This document shows positions 23,746-36,558 of a stretch of 64,000 nucleotides of DNA, piece by piece. Under the pieces are notes generated by a model. The model had not been told where the DNA came from and did no database searches. It worked only from the letters and a program-made list of their open reading frames with translations. The position numbers and the translations under genes were made by a program. This stretch comes from Microstegium vimineum (taxonomy: Eukaryota > Streptophyta > Magnoliopsida > Poales > Poaceae). The first letter of the stretch is position 1. Every line of letters begins with the position of its first letter. The stretch spans positions 44,023,318 through 44,087,317 of the forward strand of contig CM039119.1 in the NCBI GenBank assembly GCA_022036555.1, written 5' to 3'.

Positions 23746-26700
23746 ATGGCGATCCAGTTCGATGTCCCCAGAGTAAGTCTACTCTCTCCTTGCTTCATTT
23801 CCTACGAATTTCTTTTCCGCATCAACTCCGTAATCTTTCCCATTTTTCCTTTTTTTATTTTTCTGAAACCTAGGAAATGTACAATAAGGTTGTAATCCCC
23901 ATTGAACAATCCAACTTCAACTGTTTAGGCCCAATGGAAAACCCCAATCCCACCAATCTGATTAATGCAGAAACCAACCGCATCCCTTTCAGATCCGAGT
24001 GTTTTAGTCTAGGGTTATGGAAAGATGCTTTCCGTTCATGGCCTAAGCCCACCAAGGGATGGAAGAACTGGTACCTCAGAATAATCAGAGCACAACAAGT
24101 TTATTGGTCAGAGCGCAACCCGGACCAGTGCATTAGACTCTCCATTGTCGATATGGCAAAGAACGAAAAAATGATGATGGCCGCGTCCTATCTCTGGTCT
24201 GATACAATGAATGCCTTTTTATTTAGACATGGACCAGCTACTCCCACCCTTGCCGATGTGCATATGCTTACCGGCCTTGATGTTTCTTCTGCCGATCCCT
24301 CCAACCTTTTCGGTAGGAAAGCCGAGTACAAAGTGAACACACGCAATATCAGCGGTTGGACCGGATACATCTGAGAGAACCAGAAGACTGGATCGGTAGG
24401 TCAGAGGGAGCACGCCACCTTCCTGAATATGTGGTTAGAAAAGTTTATCTTCTGTGGTAGAACAGTTGGACCTACCACCATGTACCTTCCCGCAACAGAA
24501 CTTCTAGCCGATGGAGCAAAACTTCCTCTCGGCCGATACCTCGTTGGATCGGTATACCACCTCCTGCACCAAGTATCCAGGAAGTTATTGCTAGGCGAGT
24601 CCATCGGCAACCTTGGAGGTCCTTGGTGGTTTATAAATATGTGGTTGAACGCACACATGTACAAGGTCCTCCAATTTGACTTATTCAGTCAGCAGTTTCC
24701 AAGGGATATATCGGAGGGCTATGTATTTGATGATGATGAATCGACAACCCGTCCCCCACTCAATTTTGGGGAGGCTATCATAGTGCTACCAGGAACCGAT
24801 GGCAATGTAGATCAATTTGGTAGGTTCTTCCAGAAGCTTTACAATGGAATCCCCGTCGCAGAACGACTTTGGTGGCCTTATGTTGACGAGAACAACCAAT
24901 TCCCGTTATTATTCAACCTTACCGATTGGAACGTGCCACAGAATGGAACAATCATGAAGGCCAGCATTATTCTCCGAGCCATTCCAGTCAACATCTTTGG
25001 AACCGGGAAGAACTCTCCTCCATCTTATGAGTTCTATTATCCATCGGCAGCAGCAAGGCAGCTGGCATTCGGCCAATTACCGATCAAACTCAGCTTCACC
25101 AATGTGATAAAGCCAAGAGAAATTATCTCCAGTGCCATGGATTGGAACAGGATTGTCAACCTTTCTCCCCATGCCGATACATCAAACATCGACCTATCCT
25201 CCTGGGCACCAACATCTTTTATGACAGAGTTATACAAATCTTGGTGGCAAGAATAGAGAGGCCAACTGTTCGCCAAATCATCGCACTATTATCGGCATTT
25301 GATCGACGCCGATCACATCATTCCCGATGACGCAGTAAGTTCTTAATTCATGTATTTCTTCATTATTTTCTACTATCGGCATCTGACCCTCTTCTTAACA
25401 GGTTGATGATCCAATCCTCTGAACAAGCAAGAGCGGCAAGCACTTCAACCTTCAAATGATGAGCCCCGTATCAATCATCGGTAACAAGGCTCCCACATTG
25501 GCTGCCTTCACACCTCAAAGGGTACCTAAGGTTACCCTCAAGCCTAAACCGACACCCGCAAAGACCGTCGCTACTCCATCGGTTGCTGCTGCCATCTTGG
25601 CGTGAGCTTTTGCAGTAAATTTTTATTTCATTCATACCGATTACAAACTCTCATCGGCAACATTTACTTCATTTAACTTGTACCAAATAATTTTTACAGG
25701 CAACGAGGTCATCGGCAGCTGCTCCGAATGTACAAGCTTCTCCATCTCATGCTGCCGATGCCCCCCAAGCTTCGCAACCGAAACGGGCTGGTTCACCAAC
25801 TGCTGCCCGAGGAAGAAAAGACGTCTGAGGCTATCCACTCCATCTACACCACCAACTCCAGTTGCATCACCAACTGTTGACGCACCAACAGCAGAACCAC
25901 TGTCGGCGTCCATTCCTGAGCAGCCAATGGACGAAACTCCCGACCAGGGAATACCACCACTGCAAGAACCAGCGGCAACAGCATCGGCATCGGTACCAGC
26001 ACCTACACTGAATGAAACTCCTGACCAGAGGACGACAACATCACCACAGGAACCAGCCACCACAGCAGAGGCAACACCAACAATAGCACCATCAGCGCCA
26101 ATCATTCCTCCCGCGGAGGCAAGTTCATCGGCAATCGCTGCTGATCTTCAAGACGATACTACGCCAGCTGCCTTCCCATGTCCCAGGCAAGAAATCTGCT
26201 TCAAGATAGTAAGCCGACTGTCATAAAACCCATAACATAAACTTATAATCGACAAGCCCTAATCTTCTTCCTTTTCAGGCCCAAGACTCCTCGAACAGCT
26301 TGTTCTCCTTCGCCGTCAACCTCCTCGATGAAGAAAAAGATGAAGAAAGCTCTGCTCTAGCTCTATCGGCAGATACCAAACTTAAGCTCGAAGCACTACT
26401 ATCTTTATTGCAACAAGACACCTCCCATCTCGTTCAGGACTCCACTGTAGCGAAGACAGCTTTCAAAGATATCCAAGGCCATCTATCTGCCGATATCGAA
26501 GAAACACTTTTCCAGGCAGCGCTCCTCGAGAGTAAGCAACTCCAGTATCAAAGGCTCTCACGCCGTATTGCCGATAGGACTGTTCAGTCAGAACTCGAAG
26601 AGAAAATGCTTCAATTCAAGCAATCTGCCAACGAGAAACACAAGAACATAGGTCACCTAAAAGCTTCTGGTACTGAGCTTGATCAAGACATTGCCCATCT

Positions 26701-26959
26701 ACCGGCAAGGAAAGAAAAGTTATTAGCAGAGCTGAAACAAGTTGACGAGGCCTTGATCGCAACCAATCAACAGAAGACTGAACTTCCAAGTGTCATCCCA
26801 GCTTTACAACAAGAAAGAGATGCCGATGCACGTCAAGCCCTCCGGATGAAGAAAAAGATCAAGCCAATAGAGGGATCCGCCGATGACGATGCCAAGGAGA
26901 TGAAAGAAATAGAGCAAATTCGTCTACGTGCGATATCAGTTATTCAATCTTTGTTGTAA
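23746..26959 (+). pseudogene. antisense plant-mobile-domain gene inside the gypsy element (aORF)
   Basis: Transcribed opposite to the host element. Exon 1 (23746-23772) ends at GTAAGT; exon 2 (23874-25334) starts after ACCTAG and ends at GTAAGT; exon 3 starts after TTAACAG at 25402; further exons follow AG acceptors at about 25700 and 26279. Exon 2 encodes a plant mobile domain: PTLADVHMLTGL, LPLGRYLVGSVYHLL, GGPWWFINMWLNAH. Then come a Pro/Thr/Ala-rich linker (about 25840-26200) and a coiled coil (26300-26959). Stops at 24372 (TGA), 25254 (TAG) and 25420 (TGA), and at least one frame change near 25700, show decay. Antisense extra ORFs in Tat elements are known; their role is not. It could be an acquired host gene. 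Confidence 0.78.
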
Positions 26960-27176
26960 TTTGTTACAATCCATTGTATCAGCATGTGTAATATTGATAT
27001 CTGATTTTGCTTGTAACATAGTGCCAGCACGCTTGTTATCGATGTTTTATATAACTTTTTCTTTCATCGGCATTCCAACGGGTATTCTATGCATCCACCC
27101 AAATACTAGGGTAGTATTTCTTCAAGTATTTATCGTTGATTGCTCTAGGAAACGCAACCCCTTCGAGGGTTTCCAA

Positions 27177-28958
27177 TTATGTATTACCAGGAACAGACTG
27201 ATTTACCCGAAACGGACCCTCCCAATTAGGAGACCACTTTCCAAACTTAGAATTCTTAGTCCTAATCGGTAAAATCAATTTCCATACCAGGTCACCATCG
27301 GCAAATTCTTTCACCTTTACCTTCTTATCATACCATCTGGCAACCCTTTTCTTATTCTCTTCAATGCTGATCAAAGCCCTCAACCGATGACTTGCTAAGT
27401 CTTCTAACTCATCCTTCATAAGAATATCATATTCATCGGCTGTTAATTGATCTTGAGAAAACAATCGCCTAGAACCAGTTTTAACTTCCCAAGGCAGGAC
27501 AACATCGTGTCCATAGACCAACTGATACGGCGAAACTTTGGTTGCACCATGACATGCCATCCGATATGACCATAGGGCTTCATTTAACACTATGTGCCAC
27601 CTTCTAGGATTTTCTTTAATCTTGCGTTTGATAAGCTTAATAACTCCTTTATTAGTCGCCTCAGCCTGACCGTTAGTTTGGGCATAATAAGGAGAAGAAT
27701 TCAATACCTTGAACCCCATACCTGCAACAAACTCATCAAATTCCTCCGATGTGAACATGGTTCCTTGATCGGTAGTAATAGTTTGAGGAATACCGAATCG
27801 GTAAACAATATGTTCTTTTACAAAATCTACCATGTTTGCCGATGTTACCTTCTTCAAAGGAATCGCCTCAACCCGTTTTGTGAAGTAATCAGTAGCAACG
27901 AGTATAAACTTATGCCCTTTACTTGATGGTGGATAAATCTGGCCGATGAGATCAATAACCCATCCCCTAAACGGCCAAGGCTTGATTATAGGATTCATTG
28001 CCGATGCAGGTGCCCTCTGGACATTACCAAACTTCTGACAATCCTGGCATCCTTTAAAATAATTGAAGCAATCTTCAAGAATTGTCGGCCAATAATATCC
28101 ATTCCGCCTAATCATCCACTTCATCTTGAATGTCGATTGATGTGCCCCACACACACCCTCATGGATCTCGCCCATCAACTCTTTTGACTCTTCTTTACTA
28201 AGGCATCCGAGCAAAACTCCATCAATTGTCCGATAATACAATTCATCGTCAAGGAGCACATACTTGGTGGCTTGAAACCTTAGACGCCTTTCAACCTTCT
28301 TAGATGGATTTCTTAAGTAATCGGCAATTTCTTTTCTCCAGTCATCGGCAACCATTACCGATGTCATGACTTCTTGAATTGGCTGATATCCTGAAGCATT
28401 TTGTGCTAACCGATTGGCATCTTCATTATGTAACCTAGGAATATGTTCAAGGCAGTACTCTTTGAATTCTTTTAATAACTGCAAACACTTTTCATGGGTT
28501 GCAATTAAAGCTTCACTTCGACATTCATATGTTCCAATCAATTGGTTAATTACTAACATGGAACCACTGAAGATTTCAACAGCATCGACACGTACCTCCC
28601 TGAGTAATTCCAACCCTTTTATTAAAGCTTGATATTCGGCCTGATTGTTTGTTGATGTAGTAACAATCGGCAACGAAATTTCGTATTTCCGTCCTCGGGG
28701 TGAAATTAAGAGAACACCGATACCTGCCCCTTCTTTGCATATAGACCCATCAAAGAACAAAGTCCAAGGAGCAATCTCTACAGAGCTTACCACATTGCAA
28801 AATTGAGTAATAAAATCGGCCATCACCTGACCCTTAACTGCCTTAGCCGATTCATACTTCAGATCAAACTCTAAAAGTGCTAGAATCCATTTGCCGATTC
28901 TCCCATTTAATATCGGCATCGACAGCATATACTTAACCACATCATCTTTACAGATAAC
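27177..28958 (-). pseudogene. gypsy pol 3' half: RT tail, archaeal-type RNase H, integrase
   Basis: A minus-strand open frame of about 594 codons starting at the boundary of the inserted LTR. First comes the end of the canonical RNase H, then an archaeal-type RNase H (LFFDGSICKEGAGIGVLL, TNNQAEYQALIKGLELL). The integrase zinc finger (H-H then GCQDCQKFG) and catalytic core (DQGTMFTSEEF; NGQAEATNKG for the Glu) follow, ending with WEGPFRV near the C terminus. The frame is undamaged within this part, but it is separated from RT by 3.6 kb of foreign LTR and cannot be expressed normally. It converges with the antisense gene that ends at 26959. Confidence 0.93.
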
Positions 28959-31900
28959 TGTAACACCCAAAATTTGGTTTGAATTTCAAATAATAGAAAA
29001 TGATTTAATTATGGAATTATGTGAGCATTTTATTTAGTGGAATATTAAAATTCTTGCAAATAAAACTTATTCTAGTTTAGAAACATGGATGCGCATTCAT
29101 GCCGTTGCATAATTTTTGTGGTGATGTGTGAATGTGCAAAACTCAAATTTCAAATGGATTCAAATTGTTTTTGAAATGATTTTGGGAAAGGAAATAAAAA
29201 GGGAAAAAGGAAAAACATTTTCTCCCTCTCTCCTCAGCCCAGCACGGCCTCGGCCCACTTCCCCCTCCCTCTCTCTTTCTTCGGCGCGGCCCAGCAGGGA
29301 ACCGGCCCAGTAGGCTCTCTCCCTCTCCTCCTGTCACTGACACCGCGGAGTCCACCTGTCGGCGCCGCCTCATTCCCTCTTCTCTCCCTTTCTCTCTCTG
29401 ATCGACCGGGCCCGCGCGTCAGATCCTTCTCCTCCCTCCCCTCTGCCTCGCGCGATGTGGAGCTCCGCAACCGCCGTGACGCGCACTCCGTTCTGCTCGT
29501 CCGTGAACGTGCGCAGACGCGTGGAGCGCAGGAACCGCCGCCCGTTCCTCATCCTCTTCCTCGCTGCTGCTTGGTCCCACCAGACAGCACCGTCACCTCC
29601 CCTCCGCTGAAATCGAACTAGCGCGACCACGCGCACGCGAACGCGCCGCGATCGGAAACCGCCGCACGTCTGCCCTGCTCCCACCCCGCATCTCGCCCTC
29701 GACTCCGCCCCAGCAATCGCACGCTCCCTATCTCGCTATAAAGCGGAACGCCGCGCGTCTTCTCCCCTTTTCCCCTCTGAGCTCTCACATTCCGCCGAAC
29801 GCCGCCGCCGTCGTCGTTGTCGTGGAGAAGCTACACCGGAGCTTAATCCGTCTGGGTGAGTGCCGTTCCGAGACCGCGAACTCCCCGCGAAGCTCCCGGC
29901 CTAACCTCTCTCTATGTGCCCCGTCCTTGGCCGCAGAACACCCGACGCCGTGGACGCGGAGCTCTCGGACGCTGTCGCACGCCGACCGCCATTCCTCGCC
30001 GTCAAGTCTCCCCGAGCCACCTCCATCCTCCAAACCGTCTCGGTGAGCTTCGCCATCGCCCTCTCTTCCTCCCCGTCCACTTAATTCGGTCAATTAGACC
30101 CGATATGCGCCGCTCTGTCACACACCGAGGTCGGCAACAATGGCGCCGCCGTGGTCAGCCGACTGCGGTAGCGTTCAGTCGCGTCCGAGCACCTCACTAG
30201 CACCGCACTGACACACCGCACGTCCCTAGGCCTTCAATTTGGTCTCTACGGCGCTGGTTTGTCCCACCCGCACACACAGATCGAGTTCGATCATGGCGCC
30301 GCCACGGACGACCCTGTTCCGCAAGCCATTGTCTCAACCGAACCCACCCTCGCACTCGCACAAGCATGTAGATCGTTTCCGTGCAGTTGGTTGAACCCGC
30401 GGCAGTCGGGAGAGTCTTCCCCGCGTTCGCCGACGAGCCAGAGCCACCGGGATCCATGGCGCCGTCTCTGTTTTCCTCCCCGCGTTCAACCGAGCACACC
30501 ACGGACTTCGCCTCGTCCCCCTCTTTCTTCCCACGCAGTCGGTGATCGAAACGGACGCCGGATGAGCTTTTCTGGTGAAACTCCGGCGAGCTCGGCACTC
30601 TGTGGCCATGGCGCCGCCGCGCCCGTCCTCTGCTCCGGCAGCCGTTCCCCCTCTCTCTCCCTTTGATCTGTTCTGAGCCGCCCATTTACCGATCTGCGGT
30701 CAGGATTAGATCGGCGAAGGGGTATGAACCCCGGTCCACGGTGGACCGGTGGACCTCGGCCGCACTCGGGTGCATGCACTGTGCCCGTGGACCGCCCTAT
30801 CCCGAGCCGCCGCGTGGCAGGTCAGTTGACCCCGCGTCGCAGCGCTGGCGCATTTCCGAGTCTACGTTTTCTCGGTTCAGAAAACGTATTCCTTCTCGGC
30901 TTATTCCAAAAATGGAAATTTGCTATTTACAATTTTGCCACTGCCTTAATTTGTTTATAAAATCTTTATTTTAACTCCGATTTGGACGATTCGAGTTGTG
31001 TTAGGTTCGTAATGAATTCTCTACATGCTAAAACATCTGTTGTTCATGTTTGAATTATTTAAATTCAATGATAATTCAAATACTAATAATGCTCCTAGAG
31101 AACCAGTTAAATTCATATCTTTTGCGTTTTAAGTCTGATTTTCGTGAAATTCGTGTTGAAATGATCGTAGCAATGCGTAGTATCTTTTTATAAACCTTTT
31201 AACTCTGTTTATTGTTATTGGTGTACTGTTCTAATGATAGTCTTGTTTGCTTTGTATGTATGCAATTGGAATGCGTGTTGTTGCAATGTCGTGATCGAGT
31301 TCAGGCAGTGAGGAGTTTGTTGGTGATCAAGAGTTCTTTGATCAGGAGAGTTTTGACCAGCAGGACCTTGAGAACCAAGGCAAGTATAGCATGGGACCTA
31401 CCTTGTTCTCCTATTCACCATAATTATCATTTCATGTGCATGTGTTTAATTTGATACCCATAGTATATTTCCCTAGAATTGAAATCCTTTACCTTGACTC
31501 CTTTGGGATATGCATATGGTTAGATGGCTAGTGCTATATAAATGAATATTTGATCCCTGCCAAATGTTATAAGCTTTGAATGAATTGGTGATCCTGTTAT
31601 GGCAATTGGAACATAACTCTTTTAATAACTCACTGTTGGCAAAAGCTGGGACTGACAGTGCTACCGTGGGAGCTACATGGCTCTGGCTTTAACTTAGTAG
31701 TAGGCTCTTTTCTAGCTCGTTAGCGGTTACCCGAAAGGGCGCATTAGGCTCTTGCCGAGCTGGTTATAGTGCGGCCTCTGTCCGAGTTTGAGCGTAGGCT
31801 GCGGGTCTTTATGCTACTCGGAAGGGGAGCTCTATCGCCCCTTGCCAATCCTAGCGGCCCTAATCTTGTTAGACGAGATACTATGAAAGGTTTCATAGTG

Positions 31901-32587
31901 AACCCCGCCCACTCACCTTGGCAGTGTTATGAGAGTAATTAACCCGAGCAATCGGGGCATCACGACTCACGGGTAAAGATGCACAACCTCTGTAGAGTGT
32001 TAAAACTGATATATCAGCCGTGTTCACAGTCACGAGCGGCCCGGAAAACCGATGGATTAATTAATTAACTTGACCAACCTTTATGTTCCTGTTGTCACCA
32101 CTTTAATGATGATGGTTATGGTTCTTTAAAACTTTGGCAGTGGAATAAGTGGGATCATTCGGAGCTTAAGCATAACCTGATGATACTTGTTAATAAAACT
32201 TTGACAAACTAAAAGTGCTAAATGCAGTTAGCCAGTGTCAGCCTTTCGAGCTTCATAACCCTATGTTATACTGCTGAGTACGAGTGTACTCACGCTTGTT
32301 TTCTTTTCAATTTTGGATAAAAATCCCGGATGGGTAACAGAAGCAGGAGCCTATGAGGAGTTTCCCGAAGACTTCTAGGCTTGGTCAACCAGTTGACCTT
32401 CCCTGTGGAATGGAGCCACAAGAGCTAGTTTATCTTCCTTTGTTTTATTTATTCTTGTAATGGATATATGTTCGATATGTATTAAACTCTGTGATGGTAC
32501 TTGTAATTTGTGAACTTATGTGTGGATTATTCCTGGGCACACATAATGTTATGCATCCTATTTCGTCCTTGAAATTTGGGTGTGACA
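28959..32587 (+). repeat. large solo LTR, 3629 bp, inserted in the gypsy RNase H
   Basis: Starts TGTAACACCCAAAATTTGG and ends AAATTTGGGTGTGACA, flanked by ATAAC at 28954-28958 and 32588-32592. It interrupts the pol frame exactly there. It has no gag-pol content. GCTGAGTACGAGTGTACTCA near 32275 links it to the inverted solo LTR at 17750. The GC-rich part at about 29225-30850 yields many false open frames. A chromovirus-type long LTR is the likely origin. Confidence 0.85.
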
Positions 32588-32592
32588 ATAAC

Positions 32593-33952
32593 AGTACATT
32601 CACCCGACAATAAATAATGCCTCAATTTTATGCAAGAGAAATATAAACATAAGCATAATCTTTCTATGGCCGAATACCTCGTTTCAGCATCTACCAGCCT
32701 TCTGCTCAAATAATATATCACACGTTCCTTCCCTTCAAATTCTTAAATTAAGGCTGACCCAATAACACCGTCATCGGCAGACAAATACAACTTGAAAGGC
32801 TTCCCGTGTTGAGGTGGAACCAAGATTGGAGGGTTTACCAAATATTTCTTGATCTCCTCCAAGGCTAATTGTTGTTCTTCTTTCCATGTAAACTCTTAAT
32901 CAGATTTTAACAATGGACTAAAAGATTTAATCTTACCAGATAAGTTGGATATAAACCTTCTAATAAAATTAATCTTGCCGATCAAGGATTGCAACTCAGT
33001 CTTATTTGTGGGAGCGACTACTTTGTTAATTGCATCAATAGATTTTCTACCGATCTCGATGCCCCTCTGATGTACCATAAAACCCAGAAATTGACCTGCC
33101 AATACACCAAACGCACACTTGTTAGGATTCATCTTCAACCCATGCTCCTTCGTGCATTCTAGGATTTTTCGCAAATCGGCAAGATGCTTCTCAAAACTTA
33201 CTTCCGGATTTAACCACCACATCATCAATATAGATTTCGACTATCATGCCGATGTACTTTTGAAAGATAAAATTCATTGCTCTTTGATAAGTAGCGCCGG
33301 CATTCTTTAAGCCAAAAGTCATCACAACCCATTCAAATAAACCGACATGACCTGGACATCTAAAAGCAGTTTTGGATATGTCTTCTTTAGCCATGAATAT
33401 CTGATTATATCCAACATTACCATCCATGAAGCTAATGATTTGATGTCCAGCGGCAGCATCAACCAACAGATCGGCAACAGGCATCGGATAACCATCCATC
33501 GGCGTAGCCTTATTGAGATTCCTGAAATCAAAGCAAGCACGTAATATTCCATTTTTCTTATACACAGGAACCACATTAGAAATCCATTCGGCATATCGAC
33601 ATTGCCGAATAAACCCAACTTCAATTAACTTCGTAATTTCAGTCTTAATATCGGGTAAAATAGTGGGGTTGCATCGGCGCGCAGGTTGCCGATGTGGCTG
33701 GAAACCAGACTTAATAGGCAACCGATGTCCGACTATTGACCGGTCTAAACCAGACATCTCTGTATAATCCCAAGCGAAACAATCTTTATATTCTTTCAAT
33801 AAGTCAATCAATTGCTGCTTACATTGGGAATCCAACCCAGTACTAATAAAAGTAGGCCTATGCTTACTACCATCGCCGATGTCTACTTCTAATAAATCAT
33901 CGGCCGATGTAAATCCATGTCCCAGTTTTCCATCATCGGCGAATTGATCCAT
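32593..33952 (-). pseudogene. gypsy reverse transcriptase / RNase H, frameshifted
   Basis: Minus-strand RT of the gypsy element. Recognised blocks are GFIRQCRYAEWISNVVPVYKK, the palm Asp segment modified to FMDGNVGYNQI, FGLKNAGATYQRAMN, and the catalytic YIDD at 33221-33232. A frameshift follows at about 33200, after which EKHLADLRKILECTKEHGLKM continues in another frame. In-frame stops occur near 32894 and 32745. The RNase H start (VIYYLSRRLVDAETRYS) runs into the inserted LTR at 32592. The palm Asp context (DG where DA/DL is usual) and the stops show the enzyme is dead. Confidence 0.9.
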
Positions 33953-35658
33953 TAAAACTCTTCTTCAGGACCGACTGCTTGGATTGGTGTAATATGGTAA
34001 TCGGCAACCTTGAGGAACTCCGTGTCCCAAGCTTCACCTGATATGCACCTGGTTTGCTCATAAGTTTCCGATTCTGCCGATGCAACAATCGATGGAGTCT
34101 CACTCCGGACGATTTCAATTTTATCTCCAACCCACTGCACAAGGCTTTGGTGCATTGTAGAAGGAATGCAACAATTAGCATGGATCCAATCCCTTCCTAG
34201 GAGCAAGTTGTAGGTACCTTTGCCACTGATCACGAAAAATGTTGTCGGCAAAGTTTTACTGCCGATGGTTAATTCAACACATACGACTCCCATAGCTGGC
34301 GACACGTTGCCTTCAAAATCTTTAAGCTTCATGTCCGTCTTGACTAAGTCTTGGTCGCCTTTCCCCAGCTTCCTGAACATGACGTACGACATTATGTTGA
34401 TCGACGCTCCACCATCCACCAGCATTTTTGTCACAGGTTGTCCATCTACTTTGCCTTTAACGAACAGAGCCCTTAGGTGCTGCCTCTCATCATCGGCAGG
34501 CTTCTCAAAGACAGCTGCCATCGGATCCAACACTAATTGCGTCATTTCAGCAGCTTCTTCGTTGTCGCTGACAGGTGCCATGAACTCCATCGGCAATATG
34601 ACGACCATATTGATTTCTGTCGATGGATCCCTATCCTTGCGCTTTGGTTTCCACTGCTTTTCCCTTGAAGGATTTTCATTTTCATGCAAGTCATTTCGGC
34701 GTTCACGCTAAATTCTCCTTTTTTGAGTCTTTGTCAGACCCCTAGGGCACCATTGGGGAAGCTTGGTCTTCCAAACAGGCTGGTGTTGCCTCCCACCGCT
34801 CGTGTTGGCATCACCCCATATGTTCGGATCTCTGGAGAATAATTCTTCATCGGGCACTCTTGCATTAGCCATCTCCTCAAGCTCCTCTTGGCCAATACGC
34901 CTGCCAAGCCTGTTATGCGCGCTGAGCTTGCCTCCTAGCCGGTCATGTGCCGATTTCCTCTCTCTGAGCGGCCCAGCATACTTGGATGTCCGATCGTCAA
35001 AACAAGGCTTCTTTTCTGACCGATCGGCAAGGTAATACCCATTGCATTCAGGACAATTATCGGCAGTAGGTAGCTTGATGCCCTCTTCCCAGCAGTGAAC
35101 GAAGAAAGGACACTTCCAGTGGTCCTTATGCCGAAGCCACTCTTGATGCTCTTCTTCTTCCTACCGATGTCGCTCCTCCTGTGATTGTCGATACTCCTGC
35201 CTTGGCTGCTTATGCGTGATTATAACACCAGGGGCTCTCATGGCATTGCTACCTTCATCGGCAAATTTCTTGCCCTTTCTGTCATCAGCAAACCTCCTCT
35301 CATCACGCTCAACTACTTGATAGTCAGGATCCATCGATGCATTCTTCCTGGTAGCTTCCGATGTCAACACTTTAGTTTTTCCACTAGTTTCCACCATATT
35401 ATTTGGAAACGGGTGCTGATCAATCTTCATTAGTTTCTGGGGTTTAGAACTTTCAAATTTAATTCGTCCAGATTCAATTTCTGACTGCAACTATTGCCTG
35501 AAGACTTTGTAGTCATTGGTACTATGCGAAGTTGCATTGTGCCACTTGCAATACCTGATCTTTCTGAGCTCTTCGGCCGATGGAATTACTTGGTTAGGCG
35601 CCAACTTGATTCACCCCTCTTGAAGTAACAAGTCAAACATCCTATCAGCCTTGGTGAT
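33952..35658 (-). pseudogene. gypsy gag C terminus and aspartic protease
   Basis: A minus-strand frame at 33952-34689 contains a retropepsin-type motif (MLVDGGASINIM, with DGG in place of the usual DSG/DTG) and GTYNLLLGRDWIHA. Its stop overlaps the RT frame start as TAATG at 33952. Upstream, 34690-35658 holds the degraded gag C terminus with stops: the last part before the copia boundary reads FDLLLQEG, then RYCKWHNATSHST, then a Lys/Arg-rich stretch (35161-35490). About 150 or more gag residues that should link this to the part at 47.8 kb are missing. Confidence 0.75.
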
Positions 35659-36097
35659 TGAAGAATCATTGCCCTAGTTGGTTTTGGCGATTAATGACAA
35701 TTAGAGATTATTATGGCTAACGTGTGTTTTGCAGAGGCTATGCGTAGCTCAGCCATAGTGATCGATAAGAATGGGCTCTAATGGTCATCACTTAGCCCCC
35801 AAGATGGATATCGTTTCGGTTTTCAAGGAGACATGATGAAGACCCTAGAATGATAGGCTAAGTGCCATAAGGAGATGAAGGGCACTTAGAAATAGATAGG
35901 GCTTCTCTTTTTATCTTTAACCGTACTATTAAGAGGGGTTGAGATTAGTAGCTTGACTTAGGAAAGCTTCATGACTTAGGTGTGGTGCACACTTGACTTC
36001 CTTAGCTCTAAGCAATCCTACGTTGACTGTAAGATAGCCTAGAACAACTTCCATATTCATCGCGACGAAAAATGAAGTTGTTAAAACTGTTTTCTGG

Positions 36098-36515
36098 GCG
36101 TCGGACGCTCCTGACAGGGGCGCCGGACGCTGTCCATCGCGTCGGACAGAAACGCCGAACGTTGGGTGGTTGAGTCCACAGCGTCCATCGACCTTCCAGT
36201 GGGGATGTTTTTCTGGCTAAGTTTTTCAGGGTCCGTCGGACGCTGTCCATCGGCCAGGCGTCGGACGCTGGGAAGAGCGTCCGTCGACCTTCCAGAGAGG
36301 GTGTTTTCAGCCCTAGCCAGAGTGTAGCGTCGGACGCTGGGGATGAGCGTCCGTCGCTGGGAACAGTGTGTCAGAACTAGCCGTTGGGCAGGGCGTCGGA
36401 GCGTCCGTCGCCTAGGCGCCGGATTGTGCGTCACCCAAACTATGAACAGAAACTAGCCGTTGGGGCATGCGACGGACCGTCCGTCGCCTAGTCGACAGAG
36501 CGTCCGTCGCCAACT
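36098..36515. repeat. cluster of palindromic CGTCGGACG / CGTCCGTCG motifs in the LTR
   Basis: At least ten occurrences of the 9-12 bp core, direct and inverted, in about 420 bp, for example GGCGTCGGACGCT near 36098 and AGCGTCCGTCG near 36278 and 36348. Related motifs recur after pol at 43455-43680. Their place just upstream of the TATA box suggests a regulatory array. Confidence 0.8.
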
Positions 36516-36549
36516 TAAGTTGCCAGCCCGAGGCAGTTTTCAGAGGGTC

Positions 36550-36558
36550 TATTTATAG
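36550..36558 (+). promoter_or_regulatory. TATA box of the Sirevirus LTR
   Basis: TATTTATAG in a GC-rich context, about 700 bp before the LTR end. An equivalent box (TATAAATA read on the plus strand at 62851-62858) exists at the same relative place in the minus-strand Sirevirus LTR at the right of the window. Confidence 0.65.

Noticed and set aside
25641..26105. 154-residue minus-strand Gly/Ala/Val-rich frame
   Set aside because: Shadow of the Pro/Thr/Ala-rich linker of the antisense PMD gene.
29128..30974. Cluster of Arg/Pro-rich open frames
   Set aside because: Lie inside the 3629-bp solo LTR; overlapping frames on both strands without domains.
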